From Rhynochetos jubatus (lineage: Eukaryota > Chordata > Aves > Eurypygiformes > Rhynochetidae): a stretch of 64,000 bases of DNA. The stretch covers positions 4,464,001-4,528,000 of the forward strand of contig CM050655.1 of NCBI GenBank assembly GCA_027574665.1. The letters run 5' to 3'. The notes under the pieces are model-generated. The model searched no databases and was not told the DNA's origin. It was given only the letters and a program-made list of their open reading frames with translations. Made by a program: the position numbers and the translations under genes. Of this stretch, positions 27,117 through 36,580 are shown piece by piece. Position 1 is the first letter of the stretch; the number at the start of each line of letters is the position of its first letter.

Positions 27117-27200
27117 CGCGCCGCTGGAGCCGCCTCACGCTGCGGCGACGGCGGCGGCGGCGGCAGTTGCTGCTGCCGCCCGGGCGGGGAGGGGCAAGGG
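27117..27200 (-). other. MCU: MCU 5'UTR (start not defined)
   Basis: The untranslated leader upstream of the MCU start codon, reading leftward on the minus strand. The transcription start is not determinable from sequence and is placed roughly, between the CCAAT boxes and the ATG. The leader carries a CCG-type triplet repeat (plus-strand CGG at 27143-27164). The start codon context ATGGCGGC matches the YY1 motif often found at translation starts of mitochondrial and housekeeping genes. Confidence 0.5.
27143..27164. repeat. Short CGG trinucleotide repeat in the MCU leader
   Basis: An interrupted run of CGG units (one CGA interruption) on the plus strand, which is CCG on the MCU sense strand. 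It lies within the expected 5'UTR about 27-48 bases upstream of the ATG. Such repeats can vary in length and affect translation. Confidence 0.75.
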
Positions 27201-27233
27201 GAGCGGCGGGGCGGGGCCGGCCGGCGGCGGCGG

Positions 27234-27331
27234 CCAATCGGAGCTCCCTCCTCGCCGGCCCGGGGGTCGTCAAGCCAGGCCGGGACCACCAATCGACGCC
27301 GCGCGGATGCCCTGTCCGGAGAGGCGATTGG
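27234..27331. promoter_or_regulatory. MCU: Cluster of three CCAAT boxes, MCU proximal promoter
   Basis: Three CCAAT pentamers lie within 98 bp: CCAAT at 27234-27238 and at 27289-27293 on the plus strand, and ATTGG at 27327-27331 (CCAAT on the minus strand). They are about 118-215 bp upstream of the MCU start codon. Multiple CCAAT boxes at tens-of-bases spacing are typical of NF-Y promoters without a TATA box. NF-Y binding is inferred from the motif and its position. Confidence 0.65.
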
Positions 27332-27359
27332 TCGCTGCCTTCCCTCCCCGGCCGGCGGT

Positions 27360-27460
27360 GGGCGGGGCCCCGCGCGGGCTGGAGGGCAGGGAAACTCCTC
27401 GGCAGGGGCGCCACGGGGCGGGGCCGGGCCATCCCGGGGGGCGGGGCCAGGCCGGGGCGG
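27360..27460. promoter_or_regulatory. MCU: GC-box cluster upstream of MCU
   Basis: Four GGGCGG-type boxes are visible: GGGCGGGGCC at 27360, GGGGCGGGGCC at 27415, GGGGGCGGGGCC at 27436 and GGGGCGG at 27454. They are canonical Sp/KLF sites next to the CCAAT cluster and complete a TATA-less housekeeping promoter. They face the intergenic side, so they might also support divergent upstream transcription. Confidence 0.6.
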
Positions 27461-27560
27461 AGCGGGGTGAGGGTGCGGGGACGGGGGGGTGCAGCGGGGA
27501 GAGGGTGCGTTGGGGGCGGAGGTGCGGGAGGTGGGGTGCACTAGGGGAGGGGGTGCAGGG
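27460..27560 (+). repeat. G-rich degenerate tandem repeat
   Basis: Irregular repetition of units like GGGGTGCAG, GAGGGTGCG and GGAGGTGCG with many runs of three to seven G on the plus strand. It meets the loose pattern for G-quadruplex formation. It marks the right edge of the MCU CpG island. Confidence 0.6.
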
Positions 27561-27702
27561 TGACAGGGAGCTGCAGGGAAGGCCGCCCAGACACCGGCTG
27601 GGGCTGCAGCCTGGGGTGGGGCACCGGGGTTTGGGGTGCGGCGCCAAACCGGCGTCCCCCTCCCCGGGCAGTTTGGAAGGATGGTATAAAACCCGATCAC
27701 AA

Positions 27703-27736
27703 ATATATATACATTTGTGTGTGTGTATATATATAC
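27703..27736. repeat. TA/TG microsatellite
   Basis: A compound dinucleotide repeat: a TA run, a short spacer, a TG run, then a second TA run. It forms an imperfect inverted repeat because the TA blocks are self-complementary. Likely polymorphic in length. A TATAAAA string lies just upstream at 27685-27691, but no transcript start can be argued for. Confidence 0.85.
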
Positions 27737-28462
27737 GCACTGCAGAGAGAGAAATGTACGTGTGTGCGTGGTGGGCCGCGCCGCCAGCGCAGACCCGGTG
27801 GCGTGTGGGCTAAAGGAGCACCACGCGCTCGGTTGTTCCTTGAAAAGTGATTTACTGGGGTTATTTTTCTTATAAAAGACTTTTCCCTTCGGCCTGGGAG
27901 TTGTTACAACACTGCCGGCGGCTCCTTTTTAATTCCTGGGAAGGAACAGTCTGGAAGAGAAGCCAGCCTATTGCTTTTAATGCTGGAAGTGGCCCCAGAA
28001 TTGCTTGTTAAAGAATGGATATTTAAAAATATTAATGTGCGTGTGCAGCGGTACCGTTACGGCTGAGACGGAAGACAAGTGCCTTGGCATAAAGCAGCTG
28101 GGATCCTGGGGTTTTTGGTTTGTTTGGGTTTTTTTTTGAAGCTGAGGAGGCTGAGTCCTCACTGCGTAGAGAGATTGGTACACACCTCCCAGGAGGGGAG
28201 GAGGGTAGGACAAGAGGATGCTCCGGAAAGGAGAGTCCCTGGAAATTAATAGGGAGAAAACTGTGACGAAACTGGAGATTGCCAAAATCATTGGGAACAC
28301 ACAGGCTGTTAGGGACCACCCCTGTTTGCCACCAAGGCCTCCTGAAAATACAGAGGGGAGCATGACCAGGGGATGGGGTGACACGGATGTGCTTCAGCCA
28401 TCACCCACACCATGGCGGCACCCCGGTGCCTTCCTCCTTCCATCTCCAACTCCCTCCAGCTG

Positions 28463-28504
28463 CCTTTCCCTTCCCCTTCCTCTTCCCTTTCCCCTTTCTT
28501 TCCC
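28463..28504 (+). repeat. Homopyrimidine tract (42 nt)
   Basis: Uninterrupted C/T on the plus strand, built of CCTTTCC-like units. Long mirror-like pyrimidine tracts can form triplex DNA. No splice-site role is apparent. Confidence 0.8.
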
Positions 28505-29639
28505 AAGTGCTGCCTTCACGTCCACTCAGATGCCGAACGGTTGTTCTTGGCTTTTCCCCAGGCACCATAATTTTGAAGCCACATGGCTCGTCCCTGAGCA
28601 TTCCTCCAGACAAAGCCTTCTGAGCCAGTTTGCAAGGCTACAGGCTCCTTTCTGGCTGGCTTTTCCTGCAGGGTTGGGTTTTCCCTTCCTTCTCTTTGTC
28701 AGTCAGAAAAATGTGGTTGAAGCCGTCACGTCTCAACTGTGTCCTTCTGGAAGAATTTACCTACGGTCTTTCCAGCACAGTATGTTTAACCCTTCAGTAA
28801 TTATTTGCTTTTCCTTGCAAGATCAAGTAGACCTATTGCAGCAGCCGCTCTGAGATCCACTGTTGGAGGGCAAGCAGCAAACCCCACCCCTCAGGGCTTC
28901 CCAGGTGGAGAAAAGCAAATGCTGGAGGACAGCAGCTTGCTTTCAAGACACCAATGCTCCTGAGCTGGGCAGGAGACGGCCAGTCCTGAGGGCACACAGC
29001 CTAAGTGCCTGCAAAGACAAATGCAAATCGAACCTTTGCTCAACCCCTGCTCATGGTATTTCCCTCTCCTTCCACACTGAAAAGTGACAGCATGAGGTAA
29101 AACGCTTTAAATGAAGGATTTCGTGCAGCACAGCCTTCTGCAATCACCCCAGGAGCATCCACACTGGAAGATGCTCCTGCACACATCTTGGCCAAAAAGC
29201 CGCCTCATGGACCACGGATGGAGACTCCCTCCCCCGGGACATCAGCCTCTCCTGGGTATGGTTTGCAGCGTCCCCACACAATGGGATTAAGAGCCTCAAA
29301 ATGGCAAAACTGGGGTTAATGCAGCCCGGAGGAGCTGGAAAAGGGAGATTAGAAAGACAGGAAAGGGGGAGGAAGGAAGTCCCCAGGATGGGTAAGGTCC
29401 TGGGGAGGACAGAGGATGCAGCCCCAGGAGCGCGCCAGAGCATAGCCATCTCTTTGTGCCATAAACTACTCAACCCCATGCTTTTATTTTGGCTGGATGA
29501 GCAGAGATGCATTTGGGATGAGCCCTTAGGGTTTCCTTTGGTGCCGCCAGCTCCAGGGGAGGGCAGGGATGGGCATGTCCAGGAGACCCGGGGCTTCCAT
29601 ACCTGCCCCAACTGCTCTCTCCTATTCCCTACTCCTCCA

Positions 29640-30200
29640 GCCATTCAGATTATATATTTACATATTTATTTCTTTTTGAAAAGGAGCTGGAAATGCTCAC
29701 CTGAAGTCATAGTTTAGGCCGACTTTAAATATTTCCAGGCAGTATTTGTCAGAGGTGGGGGAAAACGGGCTGCAAGCAAATGTTGAGGGCAGCAGAAAGG
29801 CCAATAATTCATTAGCAAACCTGTGCTGAGCATGTGGGCACTCATTACAACGCATAGAAATGGGAATTAAACGTGAGCCCTGAGATCAATACCCCGTGCA
29901 ATTAAATGAGACGGCAGGGAACAACTTCTCAAGAGCACAGGAGGTGAAAGGGGTGAGGATATCGGCACCAAAATAAACTCAGTCTATTTAAGACAAATAG
30001 CTCCTAGTACTCTGCTGGAAGCATCTTCCACTATTGGAAAACCTAAATAAAAGAATGTATTTAATGAGGATTTCTCCTGGTGCTTATAATTACAGCTAGC
30101 TGAATATCGGAAAGGTGCTCCTGAGAAGAATTGATGGGGAAAAGCACCCAGCGCTCGCAATTAATATTATTGCCATGGGAAAGACTGAAGTGGAAAGCTA
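29640..30200. promoter_or_regulatory. Candidate conserved non-coding element (AT-rich)
   Basis: An AT-rich stretch with a dense set of homeodomain-type cores (ATTA/TAAT), for example 'gggaattaaacgtgag' near 29862, 'gcaattaaatgag' near 29898, 'cttataattacagctagctg' near 30084 and 'cgcaattaatattattgcc' near 30155. It has the look of vertebrate developmental enhancers. This is a texture-based inference; without alignment it remains unproven. Confidence 0.25.
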
Positions 30201-32257
30201 AAGCCTCAAACCCCCATCAACCATCCCGACACTGTTGACGGAGGCATGGATGCTGTCCTCCTGCAAATAAAATACTGATTTAAGGGAAAGTGAGCATGTG
30301 ATGAGCCGTAGGTGAACCAAACACTTTGGTTCAGACCCTAAGTGCTCGGATTAAACAAGCCAGCTAGAAACAAAACAATCCCCAAATGGTGTCTTAGTCC
30401 ATGGGCTCATCACTTCTTTCATGTTATTTAAATTTAGGATTTACCCTGGTTTATTCCTATAGATGTCTGGGGCTCTGATACTTGCAGAATCCTGCACGCA
30501 GAGGTCAATGCATGTGCAAAATCCTGCAGGTGCATTGGGCGTGGGGGGATGAGGAAATCTGGGAGGATAACCAGTCCAAGCGCACCTTATCTCCTTTTAT
30601 TTAGAGGAAAGGTTGGTGCTTTCAAGCTGGCGCAGGTAACACATCACAGCCCTGAGACAGGGGGGCAGAGTCTACCTGCCGATAAAGGAATGGTGCTGGT
30701 GGAACAGTAAGATGTGATGGGGAAATTACCCTGGGCTGGGCAGGAAAAGCGTCCCTGTCCCATGGCAGGACCTCATCAAGAAACCCTGAATTATCCATCC
30801 AACCACGCCAGCATTTGCTTGCCGTGGCATGTTCTCCTCCCATCTCCTTTCGTGGTCTGGTGTCTCCTCCGGACCTTCGCGTGCCACTGTGCCCCAGTCC
30901 CACAGTGACCCCTCCAAGTCTCTCTGGCATCACCTTAAGCCTCGCCAAAAGGGTTGTCCTGGAAATCACTGCAGCATTTTCACTGCAGGAGGGCAGTGGC
31001 AGGGCTCCCTGTGATCCAGCAGCCTCCCGTGTTGCTGAAGAGCAGTTGCTGTCTATTTATGCCTCCGGAAAATGTAATTTTTAACGGGGGTTCATTAAAG
31101 CCTGACGAGAGCCAACCTAAGAGGCATCTGGAAGCAACTAAAATTAAAATACCTAAAATTAGCAGCGAATCCTCCCTCTGATCTAGATGCCGGGGTGCAC
31201 ATGACCCAGGCGTGCCTTTCTCGTTTTCCCTTCCCGCTGCCATCCCATTCCTGAGCTGCCAGGCGCAGCCCCAGGAGCTGACGTGCCCACCCACAACCCT
31301 GGGGAAAATAGCATCCATCCACAGGGTTTGTTGGGGTGCCTCCCTCAGATCAAAAATCAGCCTCCAAGTTTACATTTTGGGACTTTCCCGTCTGAGCAAG
31401 GGCTAAAAAATACGATGTTCCCCTGTTGCCGTGGAAACCGTTTGGGATGGGGACTCCTGGGCATCGCTCTGACCCGGGGGAGCAACGTATTCCCTCACAT
31501 CCTGGTTGTTGATGATACCCGGCCACATTTATTTTTGAGGTGTCTCCTTTCCTTCCCAGCTCCTTTGCTGTCCAAAAAAAGCCCCCTTTGGGTGAGGTGC
31601 TCAGGCACGTGCTTTCCTGATGGTGAAATCTTATTAGTGCATGAGTTTAATTAAAATCACGGCGCTGCTGGCCTGGCACGATGCCCTTGGTGCCTCTTTC
31701 CAATAAATCATTCATGGAAAGGTTTATCGTGTTTCGCACCTCTGGGCAGCACCCCCCGCCCTTAGCAGGTGGGTGCTGTGGGAGGGATGCACTCCAGCCC
31801 GACCCCCGTGTTGTTGCAGGGTCTCCCCGAGCCCGGACAACCTCTGGGGCTTTGTGCGGGCATTTGATCCCTGGGATAGCCCCTGGAAAGATGAATAAAA
31901 CCATTGCTGATTTTCAGCCTGCTTCTTCTCAGAGGCAGGAGCGTTTGCCATCGCCCTCATTCTCATAACAAGGAGATGACAAATTTCCTGCTTTAGCACC
32001 CCAAATAAGAAATTAAGGTGTTTTCAAAACTAGGCTTGAAACAGCAACATGAATCTCCCAGGGATTTTTGACGTTTAAATCAGCTTTGGCCTGCAGCAGC
32101 CTCTGTTCCACACCTCCTCCCAGCACCTCCTGGGCACTGGATTCAGGCAGTGCAGGATGGGACACTGCATCCAGGCATCTTCATGTTCATTGGCAGGAGA
32201 CGAAACCACCCTGAGGAGTGTTTCCACATGGAAATGTGCTGCACATGTAATTTTCAA

Positions 32258-32332
32258 TTCTCTTCCCTTTTTCTTCTTTCTTCTTCTTCCTCTTCATCCC
32301 TCCCTTCCTCCCTCTTTCATCTCTCTCCTCTC
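32258..32332 (+). repeat. Pyrimidine-rich tract
   Basis: About 75 nt that are nearly all C/T, built from TTC, CTTCC and TCTC units, with a few A interruptions. It is a simple low-complexity tract in the intergenic region. It is followed by 'cacaatgttttctcccccctag', a splice-acceptor-like string, but no downstream exon is supported. Confidence 0.75.
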
Positions 32333-32769
32333 ACAATGTTTTCTCCCCCCTAGGTTCCACGTCTCTCCATTCCAGGGGCAGGCAGCCCATTCCCTCTGGA
32401 GCGGAGCGCTGCAGGCAGTAGGAAGGACCTGCTGCAAGAGCAGCAGCCAGGCACAAATCTCTTTTCTCTCCTGACGAAGAAGGGGTTTCCTACCTGCAGG
32501 CATCCTCCTGAGCCCTGCCCTGCCCTCCTCAGTACGGGAGAAGTTGGTGGTGGTGGTAGCTGGCAGCATGTCCAACGCCTGCCTGCTCCAGGTGTGTGGT
32601 GGATGGGAAACCCCTCCGGCATCTGACGCGTTTGCCCGGAGGGAGAGAATTACCCACTGCAGGAATGAACTGGGGCGATTCAACAGGGTGTGGGGGAAGC
32701 GGCCAAGGGCTCGCAGACCCGGCAGACCCTACAGACAGCTGCCTTAGCCCCCAGGCGTGTCACATTGGT

Positions 32770-33365
32770 GCCTTAAACCTACACATAGGTCCCTCACACC
32801 CTGCATATAGACCCCTCAGCCCTGTGTATAGACCCTTTCAGGCCCTGTTTATATAGGCTGCTCAGATCCTGTATGTACACACCCCTGAGACCCCTTTCAG
32901 GACCTATTCATAAGTCCTTCAGACCCTATATTCAAGCCCTTCACACCCTATGTACAAGGCCCTTCAGGACCTAGGGATACACCCCTCATAACCTCTACAC
33001 AAGCCTTTCAGGACCTATATAGAACACCCTGGGACTCTACATACAGACCTTTCAGGGCTTATCGATATAAGCCCCTGAGACCCCATACACAGGTCTTTCC
33101 GGCCATGCATACAAGCCTCTCAGACCCTATATATAGGACCTTCAGGGCCTATAGATACACTCTTCATGCCCTGTGCACAAGCCTTTTAAGCCCCTGAGAC
33201 CCTATATGCAGGTCTTTCAGGGCCTATATACAAGGCACTCAGACCCTATATACAGGACCTATAGAAATGCTCCTCACACGGTATTTACAAGCAGACCTAT
33301 GCATGCAGGTTCCTGAGACCCTAAACACGAGCCTTCCAGGACCCCTATAGACGCCTCTCAGCCCC
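32770..33365 (+). repeat. Degenerate minisatellite, roughly 21-24 bp units
   Basis: About 600 bp made of some 25 imperfect copies of a unit close to 'cttcagaccctatatacagg', varying between roughly 19 and 24 bp, with a few longer. A recurring second form reads 'ctttcagggcctatatacaa'; another begins 'cctgagaccctatacacagg'. Copies are diverged by substitutions and small indels, so the array is old or evolves slowly. It ends abruptly at the GC boxes of the MICU1 promoter (last unit near 33360). No coding role is apparent. Translation of either strand gives only a repetitive low-complexity peptide. Confidence 0.9.
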
Positions 33366-33379
33366 CTCCCACCGGCTGC

Positions 33380-34260
33380 TCGAACCCTCCGCAGGGCGCG
33401 GGAGCCACATAGGCCCCGCCCCGCCGGCCCCAGACACCGCCCTTTGCGCCCCGCCCCCCTTCGCCCCGCCCCCTGCCCCGCCCCCTCCCGGCGTGCCACC
33501 GCCCGCGGAAGCGCGGCCGTGGCGGGCAGGGACGGTAGCGGGGCTGAGGTGAGCGCGGCCGGGCCGGGCGGGGGCAGGTTCAGCCCGTTCTCCCACAGCC
33601 GGCGGCGGGGCTCGGCCGGGAGCCCTGCGTCTGCTCGGGCCGGCCCTTGGCTTGCCCGCGCCCCGGTGGGAGCGGGCGCGTAGGCTCACCGAGAAGCGGG
33701 CTGAAGGGAGGGCCCCGGGCCCAGCGGCTGGGCGGGGAGGGCCCCGGGGCGGGCGGAGAGCCGTGTGTTGCAGCTGATGTCAGAGCAACGTTACCACATA
33801 GCGGTTCGTTAAAGAGCTTTAACTTGGCCGGGCGGTGTTTGCTGCGCGGTTTGTCTCGGGAGAACGCCCTAGGGTGAGTTTGGGTTGAGGAGCCGCTGAG
33901 AGCGCAGCCAGGCCCGGCCTTCCCGGGCCGTGATTTACGTGCGCAGGGTTCGCCTTCCTTCAGCGAGCCGCTGGGTTCCCCGCGGAGGGCGGTCGGGGCC
34001 GGTGCAGCGCGGGCTGCTGGGCGGGTCCCGCAGGGCAGGAGGTTTTGAGGCTTTCTCTCCTAGAAACCCGAGCGCCAGCTCGCACTTGAGCTCAAGGAAA
34101 GCCCTGCCTGGCCGCCTTTATTTTATAATCGGCTGCGCGAGTGGATTTTCCCCGCCGGCTTCACGCGGTGGGTAGCCTGAGGCGCGAGCGCTGAAGCAGA
34201 CGCGTGTGAGCGCCGATGTGCCCGAAGGCAGACCGTGTGCTGCACGTGGCGGGCAGCACG
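33380..34260. promoter_or_regulatory. MICU1: CpG island and GC-box promoter of MICU1
   Basis: About 0.9 kb of CpG-dense DNA. Its left part holds GC boxes (CCCCGCCCC-type) at about 33412, 33448, 33462 and 33476, with no TATA box. An ETS-type GCGGAAGCG follows at 33505-33513, a motif class used by GABP/NRF-2 in nuclear genes for mitochondrial proteins. The island continues through exon 1 and into intron 1. Start sites in such promoters are dispersed; I place them between about 33490 and 33530. Confidence 0.75.
33500..33548 (+). other. MICU1: MICU1 exon 1, non-coding (start approximate)
   Basis: An inferred first exon of the MICU1 5'UTR. Its end is set by the donor GCTGAG|GTGAGC (intron starts 33549). 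The 5' end is a guess based on the GC boxes just upstream. It contains no ATG. The exon is supported only by donor quality, position in the CpG island and the suitable downstream acceptor at 34298; a transcript would be needed to confirm it. Confidence 0.5.
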
Positions 34261-34298
34261 GCCTTACCATCTCGGTTGTGTTTCTTTCTTGTTTTCAG

Positions 34299-34381
34299 AG
34301 CGCAGCCCTGCGATTGCTGAGAAATAATTCCCAGCGTTCTTCATGACCTCCCGACCCCCAGGCTAGGAGCAAATACTCCAG
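34299..34381 (+). other. MICU1: MICU1 probable exon 2, 5'UTR (83 bp)
   Basis: A candidate non-coding exon bounded by a strong acceptor (TTTCTTTCTTGTTTTCAG, ending 34298) and a near-consensus donor (CCAG|GTAAGG). It sits 750 bp downstream of the inferred exon 1, before the 11-kb intron that leads to the ATG exon. It contains a small upstream open frame (separate entry). Both splice sites are seen directly; use of the exon is inferred. Confidence 0.6.
34343..34366 (+). promoter_or_regulatory. MICU1: Upstream ORF in the MICU1 leader
   Basis: ATG at 34343 opens a seven-codon frame (MTSRPPG) closed by TAG at 34364-34366, entirely inside the 5'UTR exon. The context is weak (T at -3, A at +4). In a spliced leader it would lie only 15 bases plus one before the MICU1 ATG, so reinitiation would be inefficient and leaky scanning would have to deliver ribosomes to the main start. 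A repressive role is inference. Confidence 0.45.
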
Positions 34382-35740
34382 GTAAGGATGGTATTGCTGC
34401 CTGCTGGGGTGTGCAGCTTGCAGCATGCTGTGGCCCTGTTCTCAGGGACTTTCAGCTCTGCTGAACTAATAACCTGGCTGATACTTACCCTTAAGTCTAC
34501 CCTGTTTGGAATTCTTGTTCTGGAGTGTTCGCTCAGGATTTTTCCTAAAGCTGTAGGAAAACGGGTTGCCTTCTTGTGGTGTGAGAAGTTGTGCTGGCTT
34601 TCCTGTTGGAAAGCTCAGGCAGCGCGGTATGGTTTGGACGGAGGAGTAAAGCAGGCACGGGAGAGAGCGTGAAAGAGGGCTGCTGCCTGAGCTTCCTGTC
34701 AACCCAGCCTCAGTTGTGCCACTTTAAGAAAATGTCAAAAAAACCCTCAAAACCCAATGCAGCTCACTATTTCGATGCACTCAGGAAAAACTTACTTGGG
34801 CACAAGGAGGTGTGTTCTTTTTTAAAAAAAAAAACCCAACCACCAAAACTCAAGATGCTTAACCTTGTCCGTCTGGAGCAGCAAAGCGTTTCTTGACCAG
34901 CCTGGGGGGAGGTAAATGTGTCCTAGCGTCATCATTGCTCACTTCTCTGGGACTCTGGAAGGGGTTGCGGAGCCACCAGGTTCAGGCAGAAGCCTCTTTA
35001 GCTGATAGAGCGGCTGCCAGAAGAGAGCATGGAGGGTCCTGTGGCTTATAACCATCCTCTTAAATTTTCTGGTATTCAGGGGTGTGTTAGAAAGGGTGTA
35101 ACGTGCATATTCAGCGGTGTACCTGGAGCTCATGTAACCCTTGTTCGCTCGTGGAAGTGGCTTGTTCGCCAGATGACCTGCAGAGACTTTGGTGATGCTC
35201 CTCATGCTTCCTGAACTGAAGAAGTTGAAATTCCGTGCTCTGGAGGAAAAAGACTGCTGTGCCTTGCTTGCATCATTAGTGTCTGCCTGCTGGGGGCTCT
35301 CCCCTGTGCCTTATTAGTGTCTGGGTAACGTCTCTGTATGGGTTCCGGGTGTGCCTGGGCAGAGAAGTTGGGTTCCCGGGTAAGCTTGCGGTAGCGTTCT
35401 CAGGGGAGAGGTTGTGCCGCTGTCCTCGGGCGGTTTAACAGGACAAACTGCAAGACTTGCAAATCGTTTGAAGTCTCAGAAGGGCTTTGAAGCATTATCC
35501 CATAAACATGACATGTTTTAGGTGATATTGGAGGGAGCCATCAGCTAGGTTGAGGTGTCGAATGCGGAAACAACCGTTTTTGCATTCCTTGAGCAGAATA
35601 AGGTATGTGGCAGTTGTGTTGGGTTTGTTATAAAGCCGTGTTTGCTGCAGTAACACTTGTTGAACTGGGCTGAGCTGGGATATAGAAATACTTGGTTTAT
35701 TATTCCCACGTTTCCAGCGGCCTGGGTGGCGCGCAGCGTT

Positions 35741-36580
35741 TTAACGCAGTTCAGCGCAGTAGAGCTGAGGGCGCTTGTGAACGGAAATAAGCAGCTTACT
35801 CGTTAATTTTTTGGGTGCTGCACGCTCCTGCTGGGATGCTACAGCGGTGTTAGTGGAAAAAGTATTTTGGTGTAGGCGTGACTTGGGTTGGGAGGATGCT
35901 CTTCTGGATAATTCCATTACCCAGGGTTGTTGGGTGTTGTGGCCAGCACTGTGCGCCTTTGAGCTATGTTGTCTTTGTAAGCAGAGTGGCTTGAAGAAAG
36001 GTGCTTGCAAGCACGTGCTGTCCAAACACCTTTGGCAGGTTTGCCCCTTGGTGAAAGATTTAAGGTACTGTAAAACAGGAAAACCAGACAGCTTGGCTGT
36101 TTGGATCATGCACTGATCACTGTGGCTTGTGTACCATTGTCTGACGAGGCCTTGGCGACTAAGTTCTGGGCTGTCTTTGCCTGCTACCTTCTCTGTGAGG
36201 GTAGTGACTACTTTTTTCCCCCCAAAGAAAACTGCCGTGGATTTTCTGTTCTTGCTTTCTGGATTTAACCTCTGTTGAGAGCAGCTTTCATTTGCAGCCC
36301 CATCGTTGCTTGGAGCGGGCAGTACCCCTGTGCGAAGACACCCTCTTGTCTGGGGTGGCACTGCTGCGGGTGTGGGGCAGGAGAAGGTAAAGGGGCCCAA
36401 AGTGCTGTTCCTCGTAACTGAGAATTTGGAATAGCCAGGTGTGTGGGAATATAGAGCCGGGGGCAAGCCAGCAACGAGCGCTGGTTTATAATCGCCATGA
36501 ATGTGTGGCCTCAGATGCTTTTCATCAACAGCCTGTAGTTCACTGCAGGGTTTCCTGTCTGTCTCTGCAGCCTGTGACAA
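35741..36580 (-). other. 279-codon antisense open frame, probably non-coding
   Basis: The longest uninterrupted frame in the window, on the strand opposite MICU1 within its intron. It starts at an ATG at 36578-36580. The product would be rich in S, Q, K, T and P with scattered cysteines. I see no signal peptide, membrane segment, repeat or motif that I recognise. Nothing around it looks like a promoter or a poly-A tail of a retrocopy. Strand bias (few T on the antisense strand) lowers stop frequency only slightly, so the length is moderately surprising, but chance remains the leading explanation. Confidence 0.12.

Larger units (their letters stand above)
26300..27560. promoter_or_regulatory. 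MCU: CpG island of the MCU promoter
   Basis: About 1.2 kb of very GC-rich, CpG-dense DNA spanning the MCU promoter, its 5'UTR, its first coding exon and the first ~690 bp of intron 1. CpG islands of this kind mark housekeeping promoters. The boundaries are estimated by eye: the left edge is where ordinary intron composition begins, and the right edge is where CpG-poor G-rich repeats take over. Long open frames on both strands across the island are side effects of its low A/T content. Confidence 0.9.
27561..33379. other. Intergenic region between MCU and MICU1
   Basis: About 5.8 kb separates the two CpG islands. I see no coding exon of a known gene. It contains a TA/TG microsatellite, two pyrimidine tracts, AT-rich stretches with homeobox-like TAAT motifs and a minisatellite next to MICU1, all listed separately. 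Open frames of 100-211 codons near 28.2-29.7 kb resemble nothing I know. Confidence 0.7.

Noticed and set aside
27685-27691. TATAAAA as a TATA box for an intergenic transcript
   Set aside because: It is isolated, next to a TA microsatellite, with no initiator, exon or conserved downstream sequence.
26306-27850. Several other frames of 96-235 codons on both strands across the MCU CpG island
   Set aside because: They result from scarcity of A and T and thus of stop codons. None resembles a known protein, and they overlap the real MCU exon and promoter.
32332-32353. Pyrimidine tract ending in a splice-acceptor-like CCCCCCTAG
   Set aside because: No downstream exon with a donor or recognisable coding content, and it lies upstream of the MICU1 promoter.
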